Source: Gemmatimonadota bacterium (GTDB taxonomy: Bacteria > Gemmatimonadota > Gemmatimonadetes > Longimicrobiales > Gaopeijiaceae). Taken from it: 42,207 bases of DNA. The notes beneath the pieces are model-generated. The model saw nothing but the letters and a program-made list of their open reading frames with translations. It was not told where the DNA came from and did not search any database. Location: assembly GCA_009841165.1 (NCBI GenBank), contig VXMI01000216.1:1-42207 (forward strand), in the 5' to 3' direction. The first letter of the stretch is position 1. Every line of letters begins with the position of its first letter. Positions 1 to 7,645 of the stretch are shown piece after piece. Made by a program: the position numbers and the translations under genes.

Positions 1-468
1 TCCCGGCTGAGGAGCAGGCTGGAGGCCGACCGGAGGCGGATCGAGGACGAAGCCGCGCGCGAGCTCGCGCGGCTCGGCGAGAACTTGAGCGCAATCGCAA
101 GCGGCGCGCTGCGTACCATCGAGGCCGATACGGCCGAGGCGACCGGGAAGATGCGCGAGTTGCTGATGAAGGCCTGGCTCCGGCCGCTGGTGGTCGGCAT
201 GAGCCTCTTCCTGGGTATCTGCTTCGGAAGCTTGGGGACGATGCACTGGCTGTCGAGGAGCATCCACGACCGGATCGAGACCTTGGACGAGCTGGACACG
301 CGGACCGAGTGGGCGCGCGCGACGCTGGCCGAGATCGAGGAGACGACGTGGGGCGTCGAGTTGCTGGAGAGCAGCGGGGACCGGTACGTGTCGCTGCCCG
401 CCGGGACGGCGGTCCGTCCGGCTTTCACCATGAAAGGGCGGCCCTACTTGAAGCTGTCGAGGGATTGA
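1..468 (+). CDS. mbeB: MbeB/MobB-like plasmid mobilization protein, 5'-truncated by the window edge
   Basis: Frame 1 is open from the first base with nearly every third codon base G or C. The visible part begins with a charged helical stretch, then a membrane segment (LVVGMSLFLGICFGSLG), then a coiled stretch (LDELDTRTEWARATLAEIEE) and a C-terminal motif TWGVELL followed by RYVSLPAG. MbeB-type proteins of ColE1-like plasmids have this layout: N-terminal helix, one membrane span, and a TWGV plus VLP-G tail. They are relaxosome accessory proteins needed for mobilization by a conjugative helper. The mbeD-like gene follows 12 bp downstream in the ColE1 order. The start lies outside the window or near position 85; the assignment rests on remembered family motifs. 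Confidence 0.7.
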   Translation, partial: SRLRSRLEADRRRIEDEAARELARLGENLSAIASGALRTIEADTAEATGKMRELLMKAWLRPLVVGMSLFLGICFGSLGTMHWLSRSIHDRIETLDELDTRTEWARATLAEIEETTWGVELLESSGDRYVSLPAGTAVRPAFTMKGRPYLKLSRD

Positions 469-758
469 GGAGGGAGCTGCGTGACCGATATGGAGCGGCG
501 GCTGACGGCCGCATTGGAAAGGTTGTCCGGGCAGTACGAAACGGAACAGCGGCGGCACTCCGGACAGATCGGAGCGTTGCGAGAACAGGTCGAAGCCTTG
601 CAGCGGCAAGTCGAGCGGCTGAGCGCGCGGGTGACGGACTTGACCGGCTACTCCGGGACCTACGGCGCAGGGCCAGGGAGCAGGTGGAGATGACGAGGCA
701 ACTGCTGGAAAGAATTCGGCGGCCCGGGCCGGACCGGGATTCCGGGCCGAGCCGCTAA
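3..758 (+). CDS. Possible C-terminal tail of a MobA/MbeA-type relaxase, overlapping mbeB and mbeD
   Basis: Frame 3 is open from the window edge to TAA at 756-758, about 251 codons, beneath the mbeB- and mbeD-like genes of frame 1. In ColE1-type plasmids mbeB and mbeD lie inside the 3' part of the relaxase gene mbeA in another frame, so a relaxase tail is expected here. The last ~80 residues are Arg/Ala/Leu-rich and look helical (around ARTGRSLAAASRAAERAG), as such tails do. The catalytic relaxase domain would lie upstream of the window. Against it, third-position GC in this frame is much lower than in frame 1 up to about 640, so the opening could be a by-product of GC-rich sequence. An alternative is that only 642-758 is coding, as a frameshifted continuation of mbeD. 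Confidence 0.4.
   Translation, partial: PAEEQAGGRPEADRGRSRARARAARRELERNRKRRAAYHRGRYGRGDREDARVADEGLAPAAGGRHEPLPGYLLRKLGDDALAVEEHPRPDRDLGRAGHADRVGARDAGRDRGDDVGRRVAGEQRGPVRVAARRDGGPSGFHHERAALLEAVEGLRRELRDRYGAAADGRIGKVVRAVRNGTAAALRTDRSVARTGRSLAAASRAAERAGDGLDRLLRDLRRRAREQVEMTRQLLERIRRPGPDRDSGPSR
481..693 (+). CDS. mbeD: MbeD/MobD-like mobilization protein
   Basis: A 70-residue, almost wholly coiled-coil protein starting at GTG 481, preceded by a strong GAGGAGGG ribosome-binding site. Its beginning (MTDMERRLTAALERLSGQYE) and repeated QVE/RLS heptads match the MbeD/MobD family, small proteins of ColE1-type mobilization and entry exclusion of about 70-80 residues. It directly follows the mbeB-like gene, as in ColE1. 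The last ~15 residues (GYSGTYGAGPGSRW) break the coiled coil, whereas frame 3 from position 642 continues a convincing helix (RLLRDLRRRAREQVEMTRQ). Either a frameshift truncated MbeD near 640-645, or frame 3 is the tail of the overlapping relaxase. Confidence 0.7.
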   Translation: MTDMERRLTAALERLSGQYETEQRRHSGQIGALREQVEALQRQVERLSARVTDLTGYSGTYGAGPGSRWR

Positions 759-943
759 CAACTAGAGGATCCGCCGACGCCGTCGACCGCCACCCTCCGT
801 CGCACTAGCCGAATCGGAGACGGCTTTCGGATGACGGCAACGAAAACCCTACGCGTCCAAAGGTGGGCTCTCCTGGGAAAGCTGTCCCGCAAACGCGCTG
901 ATCGCCTGTTTCCAAGATTGCGCCCATCTTCCTATCTTCCGCA

Positions 944-961
944 ATGCCGTGGCCACGGCAT
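944..961. promoter_or_regulatory. 18-bp perfect palindrome upstream of the DUF6602 gene
   Basis: ATGCCGTGGCCACGGCAT reads the same on both strands and ends 41 bp before the ATG at 1003. It lies in the 244-bp gap between the mobilization genes and the DUF6602 gene. Perfect symmetry without a loop suits a dimeric repressor site better than a terminator. No regulator can be named. Nothing else in 759-1002 looks coding. Confidence 0.4.
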
Positions 962-1002
962 GCGAATAGCACTGATGACGAGGATTCCCGGAGAGATCAG
1001 TA

Positions 1003-2013
1003 ATGAAGCGCAAGTTCAACCCCGCAGAATACGTCAGACGGATTGGCTGCGATCTCGTTCGTGCCTTCCATGATGCTCGTCAAGCCACGACACCTGCGCT
1101 GGTTGGAGACGCGATGGAGCAACCCGTTCGCTCTCGACTTGAACAGATTCTGCCGCGCGGAATCGGCGTGGGCTCCGGGTGCGTCGTGGACAGCGAGGGA
1201 GGCACGAGTCGCCAAATGGATGTCGTGCTCTACGAGAGGGGGTTGTGCCCCGTGTTTTGCGTCAACGACAGCCCTGAAACCACCTACTATCCATGCGAAG
1301 GCGTACTCGCCGTTGGGGAGGTAAAGAGCACAATCGGCAAGCGAGAACTCGCGGATGCTTTCAAAAAGATCCGGTCAGTAAAGATCTTGAATAGGGCCTA
1401 TGAAGCAGCCAATGGCGGTCCCTGCGTTGGGAGGCGGTACGGAGACCAAGGATCTTCTTCGAGCCATGGCTTCCACCGGGATCATACCAACAAGGGGGAC
1501 GTTCTCGGATTCATCTTGGCTGAGAAAGCGAGCCTTCCTGTAACCTTGCCAGACCCCTCCGCGACAGACGAGTCTGCCCCGAGAGCGACGTTGTTGGAGC
1601 ATTACGTGGACAACGTACAGGACACGGAGAACGATGTGTTGTGTCCTGACTTCCTAGTCCTGCTTGAGGGCACTTTGTTGACTCCGCAGACGTGTACAGG
1701 TTCGAGACCTTACACCCCAGTCCGTTTCAAGAACGTCCTCCCTCACCTGATTCATCCAGTATATGCGGAGTCTCCTTTTGGGGAATTGGTCAAGCTAATC
1801 TGGAAACGGCATCAAGATGGATTGACGGCACACATTCCTCTCGCGCATTACTTGCACTATGAGGCAAAAACCGAGCCCAGGCTCAAGTGGGCTGCTATAG
1901 CTAATGTCGACCTAGACGAGGTCAAACTGAGAATCGGCGATCCTGTCGAGATTGCCACGCCGACGGATCATCTTCGAGACGAATTGGCACCTCTGTATCG
2001 AAAAAGGATATAG
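1003..2013 (+). CDS. DUF6602 domain protein, possible PD-(D/E)XK-like nuclease fold
   Basis: A 336-residue protein with ATG at 1003 and GGAGAG eight bases upstream. Residues ~40-130 carry the DUF6602 signature as remembered: a region ending in GIGVGSGCVVDS, then SRQMDVVLYE, then VLAVGEVKSTIGKRELADA and KIRSVKIL. The spaced Asp (MDVV) and Glu-x-Lys (GEVKS) resemble a PD-(D/E)XK nuclease core; this is a motif reading, not proof of activity. The function of DUF6602 proteins is unknown, and they are often found near restriction or defence genes. The DNA is visibly less GC-rich than its neighbours, with many T/A-ending codons, suggesting acquisition by transfer. It is convergent with the restriction operon. 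Confidence 0.7.
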   Translation: MKRKFNPAEYVRRIGCDLVRAFHDARQATTPALVGDAMEQPVRSRLEQILPRGIGVGSGCVVDSEGGTSRQMDVVLYERGLCPVFCVNDSPETTYYPCEGVLAVGEVKSTIGKRELADAFKKIRSVKILNRAYEAANGGPCVGRRYGDQGSSSSHGFHRDHTNKGDVLGFILAEKASLPVTLPDPSATDESAPRATLLEHYVDNVQDTENDVLCPDFLVLLEGTLLTPQTCTGSRPYTPVRFKNVLPHLIHPVYAESPFGELVKLIWKRHQDGLTAHIPLAHYLHYEAKTEPRLKWAAIANVDLDEVKLRIGDPVEIATPTDHLRDELAPLYRKRI

Positions 2014-2053
2014 CGGCGAGCGTCGGCTCGAACCCCGGGTAACCACAGTGACC

Positions 2054-2080
2054 GGGGGGGCATGTCCAAGACATTCCCCC
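2054..2080. terminator. Hairpin between convergent genes, possible bidirectional terminator
   Basis: The inverted repeat pairs G2056-2060 with C2076-2080 and ATGTC 2062-2066 with GACAT 2070-2074, with one mismatch and a 3-nt loop. It sits between the DUF6602 stop (2013) and the vsr stop (2125), where a shared terminator is expected. There is no T-run on either side, so intrinsic termination is uncertain. Confidence 0.35.
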
Positions 2081-2124
2081 AAGCTGGTTCGAGGAGACGG
2101 CGCGGCGGGGTTGGGGGCGGATCG

Positions 2125-2568
2125 TCACCTATGAACGGCGGCGTCACCGTCGTGGCACTCAAGAAAGTCCCGGATACGATCCGCGACCCCATTTCCGGCC
2201 ACGATGTCGCATTCCCAGATCACGAGAACCTTCCAACCTCGCTTCACAAGCTCCGCACGGTGCTCGGCGTCGCGCGCCACGGTGCGCTCCAGTTTCGGTA
2301 GCCAGTAGTGTCGATTAGACTTCGGTCGTCGCGCGATCCGGCAAGCAGGGTCAGAGTGCTGATGCCAGAAGCAGCCGTGTACGAAGATCACCTTTCGGCG
2401 GCCTGGGAACACCAAGTCGGGTTTTCCGGGTAGATCCTTACCGTGAAGTCGATAACGGTATCCCATGGCGTGGGTAATACGCCGCACGGCCATCTCGGGT
2501 TTCATTCCCTTGGATCGGATGTTGGCCATGATCTCGCTGCGTCGCGTTGGAGTCACGGTGTCGGTCAT
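2125..2568 (-). CDS. vsr: Very short patch repair (Vsr) mismatch endonuclease
   Basis: Vsr nicks DNA 5' of T:G mismatches that arise by deamination of 5-methylcytosine, so it accompanies C5-cytosine methyltransferases. From ATG 2568 the protein has 147 residues with RSEIMANIRSKGMKPE at the N-terminus, LPGKPDLVF (Asp51), FVHGCFWHQH (His64, His69), a zinc-site-like DPACRI and GWKVLVIWECD near the end. With this start, Glu25, Asp51, His64 and His69 carry the same numbers as I recall for the E. coli enzyme, which favours 2568. AGGA lies five bases upstream. A GTG at 2628 would add 20 residues. It is the last gene of the restriction-modification operon, 65 bp after the endonuclease gene. Confidence 0.93.
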   Translation of the reverse strand: MTDTVTPTRRSEIMANIRSKGMKPEMAVRRITHAMGYRYRLHGKDLPGKPDLVFPGRRKVIFVHGCFWHQHSDPACRIARRPKSNRHYWLPKLERTVARDAEHRAELVKRGWKVLVIWECDIVAGNGVADRIRDFLECHDGDAAVHR

Positions 2569-2633
2569 GTCGATCCTAGCCGTAAGGGCCTTCCGCCAAG
2601 CCTCAACCCGATCCGGGTGACCGATCACCCACC

Positions 2634-3494
2634 CTAGATCACAAGGTCCAAAGGAAGATCCGAGATATCGCGGAGCCGCTTGCCTTGAGTCATGGTGTGC
2701 AGCATTTCCAACGCGTCGGTGAGGCCGAGGTCCGAAACGGTTTCCTCCAGTTCAGGCAGGGCAAAATGGTAGACGCAATCGATCTCGCCCGTTCCGAGCG
2801 CGATCGAAGCTATCCGATTGGGTGTCGGCTCGCCGGTTACCACAGCGACATGGGGGAGTCGGCCCTTGCGGTTCCGCACCAAATTCAACGCTTCGGAACG
2901 GGCGTTCTGAGAGCGGTCGCTGCGAATCGTCCACTTGCACGATACGCTGGCATGAAGAATCGGAAGGCGGCTGTTTAGCCGCCTCAAGGGAGTGCCGCGC
3001 GCCTGCATTCGATCCACGAGCACACCACTCTCGTTGATCGTCTCGTCGTCCTCGGGAAAGCGGATGACCACCACATCGGGCTTGATCAGGTAGTCGCTTC
3101 CGAGGGCAGCGGACAATTCGGGGTTTGCCTTGGCCGCAGCATCGAGAGCGGCCAAGTGCTCGTATTGGGTGAACTGTGCGATGGCGGCGCGCCCGCCTAC
3201 CCCCTTGCTGATTTCCCACCGGCCCGGGCGGAGATGGGCGAGCCGGGGAAACGTGAGTGCCAGATACTCCTTGCATACTTCTTCAAACCGGCTTCCAGAT
3301 TTCTGGCCCGCCAAGCGCTCACTGACGGATCCAGTTCCCAAGCGCTCGACGATGCCCGTGGCAATGCTGACACTCAGTTTGCTGTGTTTGTCTGCGTTAC
3401 TCGGGATGCCCTTCGAATCGACGCGGAGGATCGAGGCCCGCAGGGCATCGTGGAATGCTCTGCGCGCGGTGGCAAGAAACACCTCACCGGTCAT
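2634..3494 (-). CDS. NgoMIV-type type II restriction endonuclease (predicted target GCCGGC)
   Basis: NgoMIV is a tetrameric type IIF enzyme that cuts GCCGGC. The match is strong throughout: VSERLAGQKSG, the run ELSAALGSDYLIKPD, HASVSCKWTIRSDR followed by QNARSEALNLVRNRKGRLPH, IALGTGEIDCVYHFALPELE and the end GKRLRDISDLPLDL. The (D)-(SCK)-(E) catalytic set is Asp140, Ser185-Cys186-Lys187 and Glu201 if translation starts at ATG 3494; that start gives 286 residues, the length I recall for NgoMIV, and forms an ATGA overlap with the methyltransferase stop. An upstream ATG at 3539 would add 15 residues. All visible catalytic residues are intact, so it is probably active or recently so. Target specificity is inferred from similarity. 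Confidence 0.95.
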   Translation of the reverse strand: MTGEVFLATARRAFHDALRASILRVDSKGIPSNADKHSKLSVSIATGIVERLGTGSVSERLAGQKSGSRFEEVCKEYLALTFPRLAHLRPGRWEISKGVGGRAAIAQFTQYEHLAALDAAAKANPELSAALGSDYLIKPDVVVIRFPEDDETINESGVLVDRMQARGTPLRRLNSRLPILHASVSCKWTIRSDRSQNARSEALNLVRNRKGRLPHVAVVTGEPTPNRIASIALGTGEIDCVYHFALPELEETVSDLGLTDALEMLHTMTQGKRLRDISDLPLDLVI

Positions 3495-4468
3495 CCAGCA
3501 ATCCCCGCGACCTGTAGGGATCTTGGGACCGACAGACATTGGCTTATTCTCTCTCCGACCGCTCGCGCGACAGGAGGGGGGAAGGCGTTTCCGACCTGAC
3601 GGTAAGAAGCCGTCTTGCGACCCGAAAACTCCCAGTTGTCAGGGAAGCCTTGGAGACGGGCCACCATCCGAACCGTGAGGCGGGGCATCCCGACAAAATC
3701 GGTCGCGGGCGGTTCGTCTGCGATCCCAAGGCCATCGACGCCTAGTGTCGCCCACGCCTTCCTCGCACGGGTTGGTCCCAAGTCCGGGCCGCCATGCTTC
3801 AGTGACCCGCCGACGATCGTCGGCGCGATGTCATCGGCGTGCGCCCTCCATCGGCGTGCACCCTTCCAGCCGCGTTCGCTGATGAGGTCATAGAGAGTTT
3901 CCCCGACCGTAGGCGGGGTACAGCCTGTGCCAGTGGGCCAGGAGAACAGGTGCGCGGAATCCGTGCGTAAGGCGACGATCACGACGCGCGGGCGGAGTTG
4001 TGGCACACCGAAGTCGGAAGCGTTGAACAGGCGCCATTCCGCCCGATAGCCCATCTTCTGGAACCGCGCCTTGAGTTGCTCTCGAAAGTCCTCGAACACA
4101 GCGCCGAGCATGCCTCGCACGTTCTCGATCATCACTGCCCGGGGTCTCGTAACATCCACGAGATCCAAGGTGACCGGGAAGAGGTTGCGTTCGTCCCGGT
4201 CGCCCAGTTGCTTGCCAGCGATCGAAAACGGCGGACAGGGAAGGCCGCCCGCGAGCAGGTCGATACCCCTGAAGGACTGAGCGTCCTCGTGAACGAAATC
4301 CCGCAAGTCCTTCTCGAACACCTGCCAGTTAGGCCGATTCATCCGAAGCGTATTGCAGTAGTGGCGCTCGATCTCGACGAGCCCTTCGTGTGCGAACCCC
4401 GCTTGCTCCAGCCCCAGCGCCTGCCCGCCTCCTCCGGCGCAAATCTCCAACGAACTGATCCCGATCAT
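3491..4468 (-). CDS. C5-cytosine DNA methyltransferase of the NgoMIV-type system
   Basis: This enzyme should protect host GCCGGC sites by 5-methylating cytosine. Motifs are in canonical order: motif I ISSLEICAGGGGQALGLEQA, motif IV GGLPCPPFS with catalytic Cys78, motif VI MIENVRG (Glu115), motif VIII LRPRVVIVAL, motif IX RLQGFPDNW and motif X RQVGNAFPPPVA. At 325 residues it is a normal size, with a target-recognition region around residues 175-265. The start ATG at 4468 overlaps the stop of the ribbon-helix-helix gene by 4 nt, and its own stop overlaps the endonuclease start by 4 nt. This fits an operon in which methylase is made before endonuclease. Confidence 0.95.
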   Translation of the reverse strand: MIGISSLEICAGGGGQALGLEQAGFAHEGLVEIERHYCNTLRMNRPNWQVFEKDLRDFVHEDAQSFRGIDLLAGGLPCPPFSIAGKQLGDRDERNLFPVTLDLVDVTRPRAVMIENVRGMLGAVFEDFREQLKARFQKMGYRAEWRLFNASDFGVPQLRPRVVIVALRTDSAHLFSWPTGTGCTPPTVGETLYDLISERGWKGARRWRAHADDIAPTIVGGSLKHGGPDLGPTRARKAWATLGVDGLGIADEPPATDFVGMPRLTVRMVARLQGFPDNWEFSGRKTASYRQVGNAFPPPVARAVGERISQCLSVPRSLQVAGIAG

Positions 4469-4665
4469 GGTTGGTTTCTCCGGTGGGAGGCCCTCCTGAG
4501 GTCGAGCGGGAGCTGCAACTCCCGGTCGCGGTAGCGTTCAAGGAACTCGATGAGCGCTTGGCGTCCGATCCAAGCCCTTGAGACTCGGCTGGCTTCGGCC
4601 AAGGCGGCGATCTCACGATGTTCTTCGGCAGTCAGATTCACCGAAAGACGATGTGTGGATGGCAT
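4465..4665 (-). CDS. Small ribbon-helix-helix DNA-binding protein, candidate regulator of the R-M operon
   Basis: From ATG 4665 this is a 66-residue protein beginning with a beta strand (HRLSVNLTAEE) and two helices (REIAALAEASRVSRAWIGRQ, then ALIEFLERYRD), the layout of CopG/Arc-type ribbon-helix-helix proteins. Its stop overlaps the methyltransferase start by ATGA, so it heads the operon. Controllers of restriction-modification systems are more often helix-turn-helix C proteins, so this arrangement is less usual. Repression of its own operon is inferred from position and from a palindrome just upstream. A longer reading frame back to 4791 exists, but its N-terminus looks non-coding. Confidence 0.75.
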   Translation of the reverse strand: MPSTHRLSVNLTAEEHREIAALAEASRVSRAWIGRQALIEFLERYRDRELQLPLDLRRASHRRNQP

Positions 4666-4693
4666 GGGAACTCGTAGCAGGGTGTTCCAGTTA

Positions 4694-4711
4694 GGTGCAT
4701 GGTGCAGCACC
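4694..4711. promoter_or_regulatory. Candidate operator for the ribbon-helix-helix regulator
   Basis: GGTGC-A-GCACC at 4701-4711 is a perfect 11-bp inverted repeat, preceded by a direct copy of GGTGCA at 4694-4699. It lies 29-46 bp before the regulator's ATG, where an autoregulatory site would block its promoter. Ribbon-helix-helix proteins often bind paired short repeats. Assignment is by position only. Confidence 0.3.
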
Positions 4712-5017
4712 GTGGTCATCATATCGGGCCGCACGCGCTCTGTCAACGCTCGCTCCACGGGCCAATCCCTCGACTCCGGGCGGAACGCCACGCATCAAGG
4801 CCGCCGTCCGTGTGCCGACCACCACCCAATTTGGACGTGTTGGCCAGTACCTGTCAGGCCCTTTCCGGCCAAAGAAGCCCTCAAGTGGACGCTGGACGGC
4901 CAGTCAATGCGGACGCACGTTGGTGGACAACCCTTGCGGTAGGGTCGCGCATCCAACCCGTGGCCCAATTGCGGTTTGGCCCGACTCGCTACCTTCGACT
5001 CACCAGAGAGGTTCTCG
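4712..5017. other. Divergent intergenic region
   Basis: About 300 bp separate the restriction operon from the propeller-protein gene on the other strand. Reading frames here lack a plausible start and have no recognisable product. It must hold two divergent promoters, but no clear -35/-10 pair was seen. It may contain the right boundary of the mobile region. Confidence 0.3.
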
Positions 5018-6349
5018 ATGAACGCCAGCAGGTTCGCCCCTATTCAATCGCTCCTTCTGATGGCCGTCTTGGCCGCCCCATCCACTCTCCCCGCTCAGGA
5101 GATCGTCGAGGTCACGGGGCGGGACCGTCCGATCGAGCCCGCGTTCGAGGAGGTCTACCGGGTCGGCGTCCTCGAAGGCGAGTCCTGGGAGATGTTCGCC
5201 TCGGTGGGCCAGGTCGCCTTCGACGCGGAGGGCAACCTGTACATCTTCGACGGGACGACCGGTGGGATGCGTGTCGAGGGGATGCGTCTGACGCGGGGCG
5301 GCGCGGTGAGGGTCCTTGTGTTCGACGCGGTCGGGCGTTTCGTAACGGAATTCGGATCTTCGGGCGGCGGTCCCGGCGAGTTCAACCAGCCCATGGGATT
5401 CGCGGTGTTGCGCGACGGCACCGTGGTGGTGAGCGATGTCGGCCACCGCGCCTACCAGCTTTTCGACGCCTCCGGCGATTTTCTGCGCATGGTCCGGGCG
5501 GATGACGGATCCAACCCGGTGGCGATCCCGGCCCACGACATTCAGCCGGATCCTCGCGGCGGGGCGGTCTTTGCCGGTGGGGGCTCTCGCTCCATCGTCA
5601 TGGGCGCGGGCGGCGCGGCGGATCCGCCCACTTCCCGCCCGGTGCTGCGGGTCGGACTCGACGGCGAAGCCGCACGCACCGATACGGTGGCGGAGGGATG
5701 GCTGCCCCCGCGGAGCGACCTTGAGGGTCTCGCGACGAGCCCCGTCCCCGCCCAGATTCGCGACGCGCTTCGCAGCATGACCATGCCGACCGTGTTCGAG
5801 CCCGGTTTCCTTGTGGCCGTCCTCCCCGACGGCGGCATCGTTCACTCGGACTCGTCCGCGTACGCGCTGAAGGTCACGCCGCCGGGTGCGCGCGAAGCCG
5901 CACGCATCATCCGGCGGCCCTTCGATCCCGAGCCGGTGACGGAATCGGTCCGGGAGGCGTACGAGGAGAGGACGGCGGAGGCCCGGCGCGCACTCGGCGG
6001 AACCGGTTCAAGACGCCTCATGCTGGTCGGGGGCGCCCGGGGAAACAGCCCTCGGTCGGAGGCCACGTTCGATCTGGAGGACCGCTTCTACCACGAGATT
6101 CCCGTGCTGCGCGACTTGGCCACCACATGGGAGGGACGTATCTGGGTGCGGCGCGGTGGCGAGGAACCCGATAGCGACGGCCCCATCGATGTCCTGACGG
6201 CGGAAGGGACCTACGTCGGCACCTACGCGACCGATGCGACCGAGATGCCGGACGCCTTCGGCCCGGGCGGACTGGCGGCGTTCATCGAGTTGGACGAGTT
6301 CGATGTGGCCAGCGTGGTGGTGCGGCGGCTCCCGGCCGAGGTGCGTTGA
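5018..6349 (+). CDS. Secreted 6-bladed beta-propeller protein
   Basis: A 443-residue protein with a signal peptide ([20 protein letters not shown], cleavage near LPAQ). ATG 5018 follows an AGAGAGG ribosome-binding site; the 14 residues of open frame upstream spoil the signal peptide. NHL-like blade motifs are visible: [36 protein letters not shown] followed by [20 protein letters not shown], and a late blade [10 protein letters not shown]. Proteins of this sort (6-bladed beta-propeller family) are numerous in Gemmatimonadota and probably act in the periplasm or at the surface; their ligands are unknown. No catalytic residues can be assigned. It stands alone, convergent with the next gene. Confidence 0.8.
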   Translation: MNASRFAPIQSLLLMAVLAAPSTLPAQEIVEVTGRDRPIEPAFEEVYRVGVLEGESWEMFASVGQVAFDAEGNLYIFDGTTGGMRVEGMRLTRGGAVRVLVFDAVGRFVTEFGSSGGGPGEFNQPMGFAVLRDGTVVVSDVGHRAYQLFDASGDFLRMVRADDGSNPVAIPAHDIQPDPRGGAVFAGGGSRSIVMGAGGAADPPTSRPVLRVGLDGEAARTDTVAEGWLPPRSDLEGLATSPVPAQIRDALRSMTMPTVFEPGFLVAVLPDGGIVHSDSSAYALKVTPPGAREAARIIRRPFDPEPVTESVREAYEERTAEARRALGGTGSRRLMLVGGARGNSPRSEATFDLEDRFYHEIPVLRDLATTWEGRIWVRRGGEEPDSDGPIDVLTAEGTYVGTYATDATEMPDAFGPGGLAAFIELDEFDVASVVVRRLPAEVR

Positions 6350-6501
6350 ACGTCAACGCGTATCCGTCCGAAGCAGCGTGCAATGGCCCGAAAACCGTCC
6401 GCTGACTTCCGATGCCGTCGCATGAAATCCCGCTCATTTCTGCATACTGTAAGTGGTACGGGCATATCCATATTCTATGTAACATGTTGATACATCGCCG
6501 C

Positions 6502-7509
6502 TTACGAAATCGTCCATAGTTCGGGCGGGATCGGGCCGGTAAGTTGGTTGTGAAGGACCGACAGCCGCCTCAGGTTAGCGAGGCGGCCGAGTTCGGGCGG
6601 AATCGGGCCCGACAAGCTGTTTGAGCCGAGCTGCAACCGCGTCAGGCTGGCAAGGCTACCCAACTCAGGCGGGATCGGCCCCGAAAGGTCGTTGCCGAAT
6701 ACATCCAGCCCCTCCAGCCTGGCGAGATTGGCGAGCGTAGACGGGACCGGGCCCGTAAGGTCGTTATTGTAGAGCGACAGACCGCGCAGGGTCGCCAGAT
6801 CACCCAGCTCGGGCGGAATCGGGCCCGTGAGGTTGTTGTTGTAGAGCGACAGGAAGCGCAGATTCGCCAGCTTGCCGAGCTCGGGCGGGATCGGACCCCT
6901 TAGTCCATGCGGCGTGTATCCGCGGAATTCGCTGTCCCAAAGTCCACTGAGGTCGAGACGAACGACCCGCCCGGCACCATCGGTGTCCACCCCGTGCCAG
7001 TCTCCCAAAGGCGCATCGGTCAGCCAGTTGTCGCTGTTGACCCAGTTGGGGCCGTCGGTCGCATTATAGAGCGCCACCAGCACTGCCCGATCCGGGCTTG
7101 TTACCGTGATCTCCGCCGTGTCGAAGGCGTCTCCCGCGGTCGCGGTGATCGTCGCCGTCCCGTTGCCTGCCGCCGTCACCAGCCCGGATCCGCTGACCGT
7201 CGCCACGGAAGTGTTGCTACTCGCCCAGGTCACCTCGGCGCCCGTCATCACCTGGCCGCTCTGGTCACGGACCACGGCCGTGAACTGCTCGGTGGCGCCC
7301 AGGGCGGTGAGCCGGGCGGTCGCAGGCGTAATCGTCACGGTCGTCGGTCGCGGGGCGTCGGGGGGCAGGGTCGGGGGTTCCGTGGTCCCGTCGCCGCAAC
7401 CGGTCGCCCACGACAAGCCGGCCAGCGCCGCCGCGACGAACACCGGGAGCCGGCAACGCCTCAAGCCGGACAAGGCAATCGGATGCTCTACGGCAATCGG
7501 TAACGGCAC
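6502..7509 (-). CDS. BIG2 plus LRR lipoprotein, apparently C-terminally truncated
   Basis: A 335-residue protein starting at GTG 7509 with signal peptide and lipobox LSWATGC followed by GDG. One bacterial Ig-like (BIG2) domain spans roughly residues 55-140 (PTTVTITPATARL to AEITVTS). The N-cap (VLVALYNATDGPNWVNSDNW, then WHGVDTD) comes next, then about six 24-residue repeats of the plant-like form LTGPIPPELGDLATLRGLSL. It ends abruptly after GPIPPELWTIS, inside a repeat. The Cys-containing C-cap present in the other three LRR proteins here (LCAP-D-FQ-WL-IP) is missing, and downstream sequence in this frame does not restore it. It is a paralogue of the large LRR protease, probably surface exposed; truncation may have left it non-functional. 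Confidence 0.8.
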   Translation of the reverse strand: MPLPIAVEHPIALSGLRRCRLPVFVAAALAGLSWATGCGDGTTEPPTLPPDAPRPTTVTITPATARLTALGATEQFTAVVRDQSGQVMTGAEVTWASSNTSVATVSGSGLVTAAGNGTATITATAGDAFDTAEITVTSPDRAVLVALYNATDGPNWVNSDNWLTDAPLGDWHGVDTDGAGRVVRLDLSGLWDSEFRGYTPHGLRGPIPPELGKLANLRFLSLYNNNLTGPIPPELGDLATLRGLSLYNNDLTGPVPSTLANLARLEGLDVFGNDLSGPIPPELGSLASLTRLQLGSNSLSGPIPPELGRLANLRRLSVLHNQLTGPIPPELWTIS

Positions 7510-7645
7510 TGCGTCTCTCTACTCCTGGGCAGCAATTGTCTGGGGGACCTGATTCGCGGGTTTCCAGGCACTTGCGGGCTTGTATCCTGTTTTGTCGACG
7601 TGGGGGGACTCGCTCTAGTAAGGTGGCCTCGGCAACAGGACCGCC

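Noticed and set aside
831..1073. 80-codon open frame between the mobilization genes and the DUF6602 gene
   Set aside because: No ribosome-binding site, no family resemblance, and it runs into the DUF6602 start in another frame.
6876..7030. Regular 72-bp spacing in LRR genes as a CRISPR array or tandem DNA repeat
   Set aside because: The periodicity is explained by 24-residue protein repeats; units diverge and lie inside open frames.
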